DNA of 64,000 nt, from assembly GCA_031390425.1 (NCBI GenBank), contig JANMTL010000297.1:1-64000 (forward strand), in the 5' to 3' direction. The notes beneath the pieces were generated by a model. That model was not told the DNA's origin and did not search any database. It saw only the letters and a list, made by a program, of their open reading frames with translations. Below, in pieces: positions 26,350 to 35,295 of this stretch. Position 1 is the stretch's first letter, and the number at the start of each line of letters is the position of its first letter. The position numbers and the translations under genes were made by a program. The DNA comes from PBB1 sp031390425 (lineage in GTDB: Bacteria > Pseudomonadota > Gammaproteobacteria > Burkholderiales > Burkholderiaceae_C).

Positions 26350-27480
26350 ATGTCCGCGACGCTGCCCCTGCCTGATTCGCCGCGATCAGAAGCTCAAAGC
26401 CTGTGGGCGCGGCTCATCAGCATGATCGGCCGGCGCTATCGCGAGCCGATGCTGGACGGTTTGACGCCCGACCTGCCGGTGCGTGTGCTGCTCGCCGACG
26501 GCGAGGACGCGATGTGGCGCCGGGATGCACCGCTGCAGCCCGCGCCGCCACTGTTTGCCGCCAACCCGAGCCTGGGCCTCACGGCCATCGAATACCCCGA
26601 AGATCGACTGCTGAGGCGTCAGTTCACGCTTCCGGACATGTCCTCTGCCGAGGTCACGCAAGTCGCCGCGCTCGACGCAGTCACGTCGAGCCCCTTCCGA
26701 TCGGACGACCTCGTGTGGGGCCATCGCTGCGTCCCGCTGACGCCGGGGAAACTGCAAATCGACATCGTGCTGGCCTCGCGAAAGCAGGTTCAGCAACACC
26801 TGGATCAGTTGGACGGGCGACTGGCGGGCCAGAAGCATCCCGAGGTGTGGGCCGAAGTGTGGGCATTTGCAGGCGGCTCGACACCTGTAGTCATCCAGGG
26901 CTTCGGCGAAGGTCGGAGGGCTCGCCAGCAGGCCTATCAACGCTGGCTGCTGTGCGGCCTGCTTTTCCTGGCCCTTGGACTGTTGATGGGCATCGCGCTC
27001 ACCCCCACAGCCCAGTTGAGGATGCGAGCGATCGAGGCCATCGACGCGTTCGAATCCCTTCGTCTGAGAACCGCTGCACTGGTGCTGAAACGAGAATCGC
27101 TGTCGAAAGCCGCCGGCCAGGTCACGGCCATGGATGAAGTCCTGTCGGATCGCGTGCGCGCGCTCGAGATCGTGGGACTGCTGACGCGTGCACTGCCTGA
27201 CGATTCATCCTTGCTCACATTGCAGATCCAAGGCTCGACGGTCAGGCTCACCGGCCAGACCTCCAACACCGCCGATCTGATGCAAAAGCTGAGCGCTTAC
27301 CCAGGCCTGCGTGACGTCAAAGCACCCTCTGCCGCGACCCGTCCTTTGGGAGCGAACAAGGAGAGCTTCTCGATCGAACTCGAACTGACCCCAGAGGGGC
27401 TTCGGGATGCTGGATCGAACTGGGCCGCATCGCTTGGTAGCGGTGCAGTCTTGCCGCAGCAGAAAGCGTCGTCGCCATGA
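26350..27480 (+). CDS. gspL: Type II secretion protein GspL
   Basis: Bitopic inner-membrane protein, 376 aa, that links the GspE ATPase to the periplasmic platform. The first 195 residues are a cytosolic domain of diverged actin-like type, followed by one membrane helix (WLLCGLLFLALGLLMGIALT, about residues 198-217). The periplasmic ferredoxin-like part contains SLLTLQIQGSTVRLTGQTSN. Family resemblance is modest in the cytosolic domain; position and topology support the call. It overlaps gspM by four bases (ATGA). Confidence 0.85.
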   Translation: MSATLPLPDSPRSEAQSLWARLISMIGRRYREPMLDGLTPDLPVRVLLADGEDAMWRRDAPLQPAPPLFAANPSLGLTAIEYPEDRLLRRQFTLPDMSSAEVTQVAALDAVTSSPFRSDDLVWGHRCVPLTPGKLQIDIVLASRKQVQQHLDQLDGRLAGQKHPEVWAEVWAFAGGSTPVVIQGFGEGRRARQQAYQRWLLCGLLFLALGLLMGIALTPTAQLRMRAIEAIDAFESLRLRTAALVLKRESLSKAAGQVTAMDEVLSDRVRALEIVGLLTRALPDDSSLLTLQIQGSTVRLTGQTSNTADLMQKLSAYPGLRDVKAPSAATRPLGANKESFSIELELTPEGLRDAGSNWAASLGSGAVLPQQKASSP

Positions 27481-28031
27481 AGGGCGCCTTTCGTGCGGAA
27501 CGCATTCCGCTGATCCTCCCGACGATGTTGCTGTTCATGGTGTTGTTTGCTGTCGGCTTTTATTACCTCAAGGGCAAACACGACTGGGCCACCGACCGCT
27601 TGCAGGATGTCGATCAACGCCATGCACGCTTGGCCGGTCTCGAATCCAGTCGCGCTGAGCTCGACAAGGCCGAATCGACGGCGCGTTCGTCGCTGGCCGT
27701 TGGCGTCTACCCCGCGAGCCAGGATGTGAGTCAGGCCGGCAACGACGCGCAGCGACGCGTCCGGGATACCTTCACGAAAGCGGGACTTCAGGTGATGAGC
27801 AGCCAGGTGCTTGCCGCAAAGATCGACCGGGCGTTCGACCGCATACCGATGGCGGTTCGCCTTGAAGGCGAGTTGGTGGCATTGCAAGGCGCGTTGACGG
27901 TCATTCCAGAACTGTCACCCGCGGTCATCATCGACGGCGTGACGGTGCAAACCATCGGCGCCGTCAAGGCCGATGCACCTCAACGTTTGGCGATCCAGTT
28001 CAGCCTCTCCGTGTTGCGGGCACGTCCATGA
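27477..28031 (+). CDS. gspM: Type II secretion protein GspM
   Basis: Bitopic inner-membrane protein, 184 aa, partner of GspL. It has a short cytosolic tail, one helix (IPLILPTMLLFMVLFAVGFY, about residues 9-28), a coiled-coil-like stretch (DVDQRHARLAGLESSRAELD) and a small periplasmic domain. It is recognised mainly by topology, size and order; GspM sequences are poorly conserved. It overlaps both neighbours by four bases. Confidence 0.82.
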   Translation: MKGAFRAERIPLILPTMLLFMVLFAVGFYYLKGKHDWATDRLQDVDQRHARLAGLESSRAELDKAESTARSSLAVGVYPASQDVSQAGNDAQRRVRDTFTKAGLQVMSSQVLAAKIDRAFDRIPMAVRLEGELVALQGALTVIPELSPAVIIDGVTVQTIGAVKADAPQRLAIQFSLSVLRARP

Positions 28032-28690
28032 GGCGCTACACCTCCCACGCGTTGATCGTGTTAAGCCTGATGCTGGTCGGAGTTCTTGCGTGGCTCTGGG
28101 TCGACCCGGACGGACAACTGCGTGACGTGAGGTGGACGCCACCAACGGCCATCAAACCGGAGTTTTTGACGGTGCCACGCGCATTGGCCAAGCGCCAGTC
28201 GGCCGACGTGACGCTGGCACTGGAAATATTGGAACGGCCGTTGTTTTCGCCCAGCCGGCGACCGCCTCCCCCTGTCGTTGTGGCCCCGGTTGCGGCCGAG
28301 CCCGCCCCCGATCCGTTGGGTAATGTCTTGATACAGGGCATTTACTCGGGCACCGAGATGGGAGGCATCATCGCCAATGTCGGTGGCGTGTCGAAGCGCA
28401 TTTCCATCAATGAGAAGATTGGTGACTGGACCTTGAAAGCCATCGACGAACGCGATGTGAAATTCGTGCGTAACGATGAGAGTCGCGTCATTCAGTTGCT
28501 GCGTGCACGCCCGGTGCAACCCGCAGTGGCGGGAACCGCCGCCCCGAATCGTTCGACATCGCAGCCCGCGTCCAACGTATCGCAATCTCAGCTCTCCGTT
28601 GTCCAGAAGATGGAGGACGAAGCCCGCGAACTTCTGCGCCGTCGCAACGAGTTGCGAGCCCGGGCCGGAAGGCCCCCGATCGCCCAATAA
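28028..28690 (+). CDS. Type II secretion protein, GspC/GspN-like
   Basis: A 220-aa protein with one N-terminal membrane helix (ALIVLSLMLVGVLAWLW), a linker rich in Pro and Ala, and a small beta domain (LIQGIYSGTEMGGIIANVGG, ISINEKIGDWTLKAIDERDV). The domain resembles the HR region by which GspC contacts the N0 domain of the secretin. A coiled-coil-prone C-terminus follows (VQKMEDEARELLRRRNELRA). No other gspC candidate is in the operon, so this protein probably has the GspC role; databases often name such proteins GspN in betaproteobacteria. It sits between gspM and gspD. Confidence 0.75.
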   Translation: MRRYTSHALIVLSLMLVGVLAWLWVDPDGQLRDVRWTPPTAIKPEFLTVPRALAKRQSADVTLALEILERPLFSPSRRPPPPVVVAPVAAEPAPDPLGNVLIQGIYSGTEMGGIIANVGGVSKRISINEKIGDWTLKAIDERDVKFVRNDESRVIQLLRARPVQPAVAGTAAPNRSTSQPASNVSQSQLSVVQKMEDEARELLRRRNELRARAGRPPIAQ

Positions 28691-28701
28691 CCCACGCCAA
28701 C

Positions 28702-30984
28702 ATGCTCATTCAACGTCACGTCTTCGCGGTCATCGCCTTGGTGGTTTGCCAGATTTCCTGCGCCACCCGAGGGGCAGAGACCGGAGGATTGTCCGCAAAA
28801 GACCGGTTGATGGCACAAGAGGCTGCAGCACCCACGTCGCCGACCGAAGCTGCTCCGGCCGCACCGCTCGTGCGGACGCTTGACGGCGCTCCGCCAGCAG
28901 CAGCGTTCGACGACTCGCCTGTTAGCAAGTCCGTCGCCGTTCGCGGCACCGATCGGGTAATCGCGCCCCCGGCGGCGACGCCTGGCTTGGAAGGCCCTGA
29001 AAGCGCATTCAAGTTCGAGGAAACGCCGATCGCCGATGTGGCGCATCTGATCCTTGGCCAGATACTCAAAGTCGACTACGTGCTGCACAAGCCACTCACC
29101 GGCACCGTGACGCTGTCAACCAAAGCAAGCGTGTCTGCCGACCAGGCCGTGGCCCTCCTTGAAGGCGCACTGCAGGCCAACGGGTTGCTGATGGCGCGGG
29201 ACTCCCGAGGCGTCTACCACGTCGGTCGGGCAGAGGCTCTCAAAGGCATCGTTTCAACGCCCCGGCAGGCCGGCGGAGGCGGCCCTTTACCGCCAGGCTA
29301 CGGCACCGTGATCGTGCCGCTTGAAAACATCGGCGCAGCAGAAATGGCGACGATCCTGCGCCCGATGATTGCGCCCGAAGCGCTGGTGCGGGTCGACACG
29401 TTGCGCAATCTGCTGGTGCTGGTCGGCACCCGAAATCAGGTCGAAGGTTGGCTTGAAATGGTGTCGACCTTCGACATCGACTTGCTGAAGGGCATGTCGA
29501 TCGGTGTCTTTCCGCTGAAGTACGCCTCCATTCGAGACGTCGAATCAACGCTGCGCATGATCACTCCCGGGTCCGCCACGCCACCAGCGGCCAGCGGGAA
29601 CGCCCAGAGCCCACTAACGACACCTGGCACGTCGCCCACGGCATTGATCGACACGCCGACACTGCTGGGTGGCGTGCGCCTGATCCCGATTGAAAGAATC
29701 AACAGCATCATCGTCGTCACCCCGAAAGCCGCCCGCCTCGAAGACATGCGTCGCTGGATCGACCGCCTGGATCAACCGACCAACAGTGCCGAATCGCAGC
29801 TTTTCGTGTACCCCGTTCAGAACGGCTCGGCGCGGCATTTGGCCAAAGTGTTGAACGGGATTTTCGGGACGGAGTCCAGCCCGACTGATTCCAACGAATC
29901 GAGCTCCGGCGTAGCGCCCGGACTGTCATCCGTCACCGCGGGTCAAGGCGCTCCATTGGGTGCCGGCTTTGCGTATTCCGGCGGCGGCGGTACAGGAGGC
30001 GGTGGCGGGATCAATGCGGGCACGTCGCGTCAGGCGGGTTCTGCGGCGTCGAATGCTCAGTCGGTGACGGCTGTCGCCCTGGGACTCGGCACGCGCCTGA
30101 TTGCGGACAACCTCAATAACGCAATATTGGTGTATGGAAGCCGCGGCGACTACAAGAAAATCGAAGACACGCTGCGCAAACTCGACGTGCCGCCGACCCA
30201 GGTCCTGATCGAGGCGAGCATCATCGAAGTCACCCTCAACGATGACCTGCAATACGGCGTGCAGTGGTTGTTCACGGACAGTTCGTCTGGCAGCACCAAT
30301 GGCACGGGCGTCCTCAGCACACGCGGCGGCGGCATCCTCGGCGGCCCGTTGGCCGGGTTTTCTTACACGCTGCGCAACTCTCTCGGCAATGTGCGGGCCG
30401 TGTTGAATGCGCTCGCGGAGAAGTCGCTGGTCAAGGTCATTTCGAGCCCCTCTTTGATGGTTCTCGACAACCACACGGCGGCCATTGCGGTTGGCAATCA
30501 ACAACCGATCCGCTCTGGCGAGACCGTCTCGACGGGCGGCTTCGCAACGACTACGATCCAGTACAAAGATACGGGCGTGTCACTCGCAGTCACGCCGTCG
30601 GTGAACGCCGGCAACATCGTCACGATGCAAATCAATCAAGGCGTCACGGACGTAGGGCAGGTCGATAGCGCGACCGGCCAGCGAACCTTTCTGCAGCGAC
30701 GCATCGACAGCAAAGTGGCCATTCGCTCCGGCGAGACCCTGGTGCTGGGCGGATTGATCCGCGACAACACGACCAACGGCAAGAGCGGGATACCGCTGCT
30801 GCAAGACATCCCCGTACTCGGCACACTGTTCGGGAGCAACAACGCGAACAAGGTTCGAACGGAGTTGCTAGTGGTCATCACGCCACGCGTAGTGCGGTCA
30901 GATCAGGACGTCAGGGAGGTCAGTGGGGAAATGCGTCAACGCATGAAGAGCTTCTCAGCCATCGAGGAGTTGCGTGATCGCTAA
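28702..30984 (+). CDS. gspD: Type II secretion outer-membrane secretin GspD
   Basis: Outer-membrane channel of the type II system, 760 aa. After a signal peptide (MLIQRHVFAVIALVVCQISC) come an N0 domain (EETPIADVAHLILGQILKVD), N1-N3 repeats (VPLENIGAAEMATILRPMIA, VYPVQNGSARHLAKVLNGIF) and the secretin core (VLIEASIIEVTLNDDLQYGV, VGNQQPIRSG, RSGETLVLGGLIRD, LLVVITPRVVR). A Gly/Ser-rich insert near residues 415-450 (GGGGTGGGGGINAG) lies in N3, as is common. There is no long C-terminal S-domain. Gene order with gspD last differs from the enterobacterial operon. Confidence 0.95.
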   Translation: MLIQRHVFAVIALVVCQISCATRGAETGGLSAKDRLMAQEAAAPTSPTEAAPAAPLVRTLDGAPPAAAFDDSPVSKSVAVRGTDRVIAPPAATPGLEGPESAFKFEETPIADVAHLILGQILKVDYVLHKPLTGTVTLSTKASVSADQAVALLEGALQANGLLMARDSRGVYHVGRAEALKGIVSTPRQAGGGGPLPPGYGTVIVPLENIGAAEMATILRPMIAPEALVRVDTLRNLLVLVGTRNQVEGWLEMVSTFDIDLLKGMSIGVFPLKYASIRDVESTLRMITPGSATPPAASGNAQSPLTTPGTSPTALIDTPTLLGGVRLIPIERINSIIVVTPKAARLEDMRRWIDRLDQPTNSAESQLFVYPVQNGSARHLAKVLNGIFGTESSPTDSNESSSGVAPGLSSVTAGQGAPLGAGFAYSGGGGTGGGGGINAGTSRQAGSAASNAQSVTAVALGLGTRLIADNLNNAILVYGSRGDYKKIEDTLRKLDVPPTQVLIEASIIEVTLNDDLQYGVQWLFTDSSSGSTNGTGVLSTRGGGILGGPLAGFSYTLRNSLGNVRAVLNALAEKSLVKVISSPSLMVLDNHTAAIAVGNQQPIRSGETVSTGGFATTTIQYKDTGVSLAVTPSVNAGNIVTMQINQGVTDVGQVDSATGQRTFLQRRIDSKVAIRSGETLVLGGLIRDNTTNGKSGIPLLQDIPVLGTLFGSNNANKVRTELLVVITPRVVRSDQDVREVSGEMRQRMKSFSAIEELRDR

Positions 30985-31058
30985 AAATAAGAGTGCGTCT
31001 GCGCAGACGCCGGACAAGACATCAGAAATTTACAACCGATTGAAAGATTCATTCCAAA

Positions 31059-31496
31059 ATGATGCTCAAGGTTCAATGTGTGCGACCGAAATCCAGAGGC
31101 GCAGTGTTCTATTCCTTAATTTCCGCAGTCGTTGTGTTGGTCGGAGGGTGCGCCAGTTTCACGTCGTCCACGCCGGAAGACACCGTTCGAGAACGCGCGA
31201 AACAGCGCTGGGTGGCTTTGATGAGCGGCGACACTCAAAAAGCTTACGACCTCACCACACCGTCGTTCCGCTCGATCTCCAGCTTTAATTCGTACAAAGC
31301 CAAGTTCGGTAACAGAGTCAACTTGCTGGCCGCAGAAGTGGTTTCAGTCACCTGCGAAACAGAAAAATGCACGGCTGTCGTGCGTGTCGACGCCAGGCCA
31401 TTGCTCGGTGGTGGATTCGGCAATACACTTACGACCCATGTTGACGAGACTTGGCTCTTAGAAGATGGCCATTGGTGGTTTTTTCAGAAGCTTTGA
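31059..31496 (+). CDS. Small lipoprotein downstream of gspD
   Basis: A 145-aa lipoprotein of unknown function. The signal segment YSLISAVVVLVGGC ends in a lipobox, with the lipidated Cys near position 31 followed by ASFTSS. The mature part has an NTF2-like pattern: a helix (DTVRERAKQRWVALMSGDTQ), then strands ending DETWLLEDGHWWFFQKL, with two Cys in VTCETEKCTAVV that could form a disulfide. It lies 74 bp after gspD on the same strand, so a role as secretin pilotin or accessory factor is conceivable, but no sequence similarity to GspS is evident. Base composition is lower in G+C than gspE-F. Confidence 0.72.
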   Translation: MMLKVQCVRPKSRGAVFYSLISAVVVLVGGCASFTSSTPEDTVRERAKQRWVALMSGDTQKAYDLTTPSFRSISSFNSYKAKFGNRVNLLAAEVVSVTCETEKCTAVVRVDARPLLGGGFGNTLTTHVDETWLLEDGHWWFFQKL

Positions 31497-31677
31497 CGAT
31501 GGACCCGCATGGGAGGCCTGCATATCGAAATAAACTGACACGTGTTGCCATTGAGCAACGTTTCGCATTTGCCAGGCACTCTACCAAACAACCCGTTTTA
31601 AGCATGTGCTAGCATTTCCCAGCGCTATCAACGTCGTCAGTAGCTGCGCTGATCAACTTTTTAAATCTGGAGTTTTC

Positions 31678-33420
31678 ATGAGAAAAAATATTCTCGCTTT
31701 GAGTATCACCGCCATCGGTGGGATGGTCATGTCTGGTGCGGCATTCGCTGGCGTGCAGATTGATGCCAATGGATCAATAGTTCCGGCTTTGCCAACTGCT
31801 TCTACTGCTGTCAATTTGGCTATTAGCGCGGATGGCGCAGGGCACATTTTGTTGGTTCCTTATTTTACCGTTCAAAACGGCAATGCAACGTTGATCAACT
31901 TGGTCAATACCGATAAAACTTTCGGTAAAGCTGTGAAGGTTCGCTTCCGCGGCGCTGCGAATTCCGACGATGTTTTTGACTTCCAAGTTTTCTTGTCGCC
32001 TGGTGACGTCTGGTCTGCCAACGTGAGCAAGGGTGCTGACGGTCGTGCAGCATTGACTACCACGGACAAGTCATGCACTTTGCCCAAGAATGTAAACACG
32101 TCCTTTGTGACCGACCGATTGCCGTCGACCTATACCGCTGCTCAAAAAGCTCTTCAAACGAATGAAGGCTATGTTGAGATTTTTAACATGGGCGACATTC
32201 CTAAATCGCGTTACAGCGCGCAGACTGGTCTTGCGCCGTCGGCTTCGTCGTCACCAGTCGGCACTGGCGATAATCCGCTGTACCAGGCCATTAAGCACGT
32301 CGGCGGTGTAGCACCATGTAACAGCACCGATTCGGTAGTTGCAGCCCAGGCAGCCGCTACGTTGGCCAGAACCGCAGTTGACACGACTGTTCATGACAAC
32401 ACTACCACTCCATCCAACGCCGCCTTCCAAGGTTTGGCTTTGCCATCCACCGGCTTGTTTGCAAACTGGACGATCGTCAATGTTCCAGGAACATTGACCT
32501 GGACTGGTACAGCAACGGCGATCGTTGCAACGACCAGCGCTGGTACTGCTGGCGTCGGCAATTTGGTTATGCACCCACAAACGAATGCGCTGATTGGCGC
32601 AGCCGCGGCCACAGCTCGTACCAGTGACCCACTCTTGGCCGGTGGCTTTAGAACATTGTCTTCTGCCGGGGTCGGCAGTGATGCAATTGCTGCTCCAATC
32701 CAGGCGGCGTTGTTCGATTTTCCTGATTTGTCGACACCTTACATCAGGGTTGCACCCGCTGGTGCTGCTGTCACGCCGACAGGGCAGGCTTTGCAACTCA
32801 CGCAATCACTTGCAGCGACTTCATTCATCAATGAGTATTTGACTGAACCCACGATCAATGCCAAGACGGATTGGGTGTTTTCAGCGCCAACGCGCCGGTA
32901 CAGTGTCGGTTTGAACTATGCAATCGTTTCTCCGGATACGACGTTTACCCGGGTCTTTTCTAGCTTGGGCGGTGCAGCACAGACGTACCTTTTCAGCGGC
33001 AACACCAGCGTGGATACCGGCTTGGGTCAGATCTGTGTATTGAATATCAACCCGACCTACCAGGATAGGGAAGAGAATGTTCCTGTCGACGTCACGGATT
33101 TCGTGATTTCCCCGGGCGCGCTTGGCGCACCATTGACGTTTTGTGGTGAGGTCAGTGTGTTGAGTTTCAACAATACGGCCGGAACGTCGGTTCTTGGTGC
33201 GTTGATTGCACGTAAGGATATTGATCTGGCGTTTAAGAATGGCTGGGCAACCATCGCCACCCCGGGTAACGGAGGTAACGGCTTGGCAGTGATCGGCGCT
33301 TCATTCATGAGCGCCTTCAACGGCAATGCCACCCCGGGTGTCTCAGGTAATTATGGTTTGTCGTTCCAGCATCGGTACGAGCGTGTGGCTCCTGTAGCGG
33401 CACCAACACCAGCACCTTGA
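31678..33420 (+). CDS. Secreted cell-surface protein
   Basis: A 580-aa exported protein with signal peptide MRKNILALSITAIGGMVMSG cleaved after AFA. The mature part is rich in Ala, Thr, Val, Gly and Asn, predicted mostly beta, with few charges. It starts GVQIDANGSI and contains GHILLVPYFTVQNGNATLIN. Only four cysteines are visible (in KSCTLPK, APCNSTD, QICVLN, TFCGEV), enough for two disulfides. It ends in a Pro/Ala tail with no membrane anchor, LPXTG or PEP-CTERM motif. Similar cell-surface proteins occur in related Burkholderiales without known function. It is monocistronic by its own terminator and A+T-richer than neighbours. Its place after the gsp operon suggests a type II substrate (inference). 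Confidence 0.75.
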   Translation: MRKNILALSITAIGGMVMSGAAFAGVQIDANGSIVPALPTASTAVNLAISADGAGHILLVPYFTVQNGNATLINLVNTDKTFGKAVKVRFRGAANSDDVFDFQVFLSPGDVWSANVSKGADGRAALTTTDKSCTLPKNVNTSFVTDRLPSTYTAAQKALQTNEGYVEIFNMGDIPKSRYSAQTGLAPSASSSPVGTGDNPLYQAIKHVGGVAPCNSTDSVVAAQAAATLARTAVDTTVHDNTTTPSNAAFQGLALPSTGLFANWTIVNVPGTLTWTGTATAIVATTSAGTAGVGNLVMHPQTNALIGAAAATARTSDPLLAGGFRTLSSAGVGSDAIAAPIQAALFDFPDLSTPYIRVAPAGAAVTPTGQALQLTQSLAATSFINEYLTEPTINAKTDWVFSAPTRRYSVGLNYAIVSPDTTFTRVFSSLGGAAQTYLFSGNTSVDTGLGQICVLNINPTYQDREENVPVDVTDFVISPGALGAPLTFCGEVSVLSFNNTAGTSVLGALIARKDIDLAFKNGWATIATPGNGGNGLAVIGASFMSAFNGNATPGVSGNYGLSFQHRYERVAPVAAPTPAP

Positions 33421-33452
33421 TGTGACTGCTTAATCGCGTAAACTGCGATTGT

Positions 33453-33481
33453 AAAGGGCGGGGTTTCCCCGCCCTTTTTCT
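33453..33481 (+). terminator. Strong intrinsic terminator after the surface protein gene
   Basis: AAAGGGCGGGG (33453-33463) pairs perfectly with CCCCGCCCTTT (33467-33477) over a TTT loop and runs into a T tract. This is the best terminator in the first half of the window and implies strong transcription of the surface protein gene. Confidence 0.9.
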
Positions 33482-33548
33482 ATTGTCGGTGCCCTATTTG
33501 ACTCAGTTGGGCGACTGGCTCAACCAAACAACGCAACCTATTGCTTAC

Positions 33549-34427
33549 ATGTTCAACCTATCTGTCAACTCACTCAAATCAGCGCTGCTTGTCGTCTGCA
33601 TGGCGCACACGGTGGCCATGGCAGAACCGGCCGTCGTGGTCTCAGGCCCCGGTGTCAGCGTTGACAGCTCAGACTTGAGCGCCGATGCGCAACGGATTCC
33701 CGCGGAGTCCCGAAAGAAGCTGTTGAACAAGCCCGAGAATGTAGTTCAGATGGCGTCGAACTTGTACGTCCGTCGTGCGTTGGCGGCGGAAGCTGAAACT
33801 GCCGGACTGGGCAATGATCCTATAGTCGCCGCAGCAATCAGGCTGGCCAAGGAACGCATCCTGTCGGACGCTCGGATGGCGCAACTGGATCTGAAAAACA
33901 CCCCGCCCAACGACGCGTTGGATCAATTTTCGTTGGCCCGGTATCGAAGCAACATCAATCAATATGAAACACCCGCTCAACTCAGCGCGCGACATATTCT
34001 GATCAAATCAAAAACCGCAGACGCCCGGGCAAAGGCGGAGAAACTACTTTCCGAGTTGAAAAGGGGCGCCGATTTCGAGAGTTTGGCAAAGGCAAACTCA
34101 GAAGACGCCTCGGCGTCGAAAGGCGGAGACCTGGGTTTCTTTCCACGCGGACGCATGATCGCCCCGTTCGAAGCAGCAGTTTTTGCGCTGGCCAAACCCG
34201 GTGATCTCAGCGGGATCGTAGAAACAGAAGTCGGCTTTCATATCATCAAACTCGAGGCCAAGCAAGAAGCGACGGTCAAGCCATTTGAAGAAGTGCGTGA
34301 TCAATTGCGCAAAGAGACCTTGGCCAATCTATTGAGTGACGCCCGCGGAAGAGAATCGCAGCGCGTGCTCAACGGCGCCAAGTTTGAGGCAGCGGCAATC
34401 GAAGCGTTTGCAAACAGCCAGCAATGA
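33549..34427 (+). CDS. Periplasmic PpiC-type peptidyl-prolyl isomerase
   Basis: A 292-aa parvulin-type folding factor. A signal peptide follows the ATG at 33549 (NSLKSALLVVCMAHTVAMA), then a helical SurA/PrsA-like N-terminal part. The parvulin domain lies at about residues 140-240, with AQLSARHILIKSK, LAKANSEDASASKGGDLGFF and GDLSGIVETEVGFHIIKLE, the standard catalytic landmarks. The gene follows the surface-protein terminator and precedes the polysaccharide exporter. Related isomerases (EpsD type) occur in exopolysaccharide loci, and a chaperone role for the secreted surface protein is equally possible; neither is shown by sequence. Confidence 0.85.
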   Translation: MFNLSVNSLKSALLVVCMAHTVAMAEPAVVVSGPGVSVDSSDLSADAQRIPAESRKKLLNKPENVVQMASNLYVRRALAAEAETAGLGNDPIVAAAIRLAKERILSDARMAQLDLKNTPPNDALDQFSLARYRSNINQYETPAQLSARHILIKSKTADARAKAEKLLSELKRGADFESLAKANSEDASASKGGDLGFFPRGRMIAPFEAAVFALAKPGDLSGIVETEVGFHIIKLEAKQEATVKPFEEVRDQLRKETLANLLSDARGRESQRVLNGAKFEAAAIEAFANSQQ

Positions 34428-34500
34428 GAAGATCTGCCAACGATTTCTGATCCCCTCAAATACCTTCGATTGACGCCCACCGCCCTGCGCATCCTGATAC

Positions 34501-35295
34501 ATGCTTTGGACTGAAATCAGGGCTTTGTGGCAAGCGCGCGGGTTGGTTTGGGTACTTACCCGGCGGGAACTTTCCGCGCGCAACGCGGGGTCGATCGCAG
34601 GCACACTGTGGTTGTACGTGCCACCGTTGATGACGATCGCTGCCTATTACCTGGTGTTCGAAATCGTCTTTTCGATGCGCCTCGGTCAACATGCTCCGGT
34701 CGAATCGGTCGGGGCGTACTTGGTGGTCGGCGCCTTGCCGTGGATGGCGTTTTGCGACGCCATCAACCGCAGCATGAGCAGCCTGATTGACGCGGGCGGC
34801 TTGCTCCAGAAAAATCCGCTTCCTCCCGCTTTGTTTCCCGCACGATCGGTGCTCGCGAGTGCGGTCGTGTTCGGGCCCTTGATTGGTTTGGTCACCATGG
34901 CGTACTCACCGATGCATCGGTGGACACCGGCCCTGGTCGCACTGTTGCCGCTCGCGCTTTTGCAGATGGCACTGTGCTGGTCGATGGGTTACTTGCTGGC
35001 GTTGCTGGCGGCTGCCTTGCGCGACGTGCTCGCCGTAGTCGGATTCATGCTGACGGTGGGTATTTATCTATCGCCGGTACTCTTTCCCGTCACGATGTTT
35101 CCTCCCGACTGGCGCTGGATACTGTGGCTGAACCCCATGGCACCGTTGATCGGAGGTTATCAGTCGGTGCTGCTCACAGGACATTGGCCCGAGTTGAGCA
35201 CCTGGGCGGTCACCGTCGTTTGGATCGTCCTGACCGTGTTGCTCCTGGAGGCGGTCGTCAAGCGCAGTCGCGATCAACTGGCGGATTGGCTGTGA
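34501..35295 (+). CDS. ABC-2 polysaccharide exporter permease (Wzm type)
   Basis: A 264-aa inner-membrane permease with six hydrophobic segments. The stretch LTRRELSARNAGSIAGTLWL is the usual amphipathic start of Wzm/KpsM-like proteins. AFCDAINRSMSSLIDAGGLL, NPLPPALFPARSVLASAVV and ILWLNPMAPLIGGYQSVLL are characteristic. It would form the membrane channel for a lipid-linked polysaccharide together with the ATPase encoded next, whose GTG start overlaps this stop codon. Confidence 0.88.
   Translation: MLWTEIRALWQARGLVWVLTRRELSARNAGSIAGTLWLYVPPLMTIAAYYLVFEIVFSMRLGQHAPVESVGAYLVVGALPWMAFCDAINRSMSSLIDAGGLLQKNPLPPALFPARSVLASAVVFGPLIGLVTMAYSPMHRWTPALVALLPLALLQMALCWSMGYLLALLAAALRDVLAVVGFMLTVGIYLSPVLFPVTMFPPDWRWILWLNPMAPLIGGYQSVLLTGHWPELSTWAVTVVWIVLTVLLLEAVVKRSRDQLADWL

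Noticed and set aside
29990..30020. GGCGGC/GGAGGC-rich tract in gspD as a tandem repeat locus
   Set aside because: It encodes the Gly-rich flexible insert usual in the N3 domain of secretins; no regular repeat unit.
30974..31288. Plus-strand frame overlapping the gspD stop and the lipoprotein gene
   Set aside because: The other frame gives a signal peptide with lipobox and a coherent domain; this one gives only Arg/His-rich sequence.
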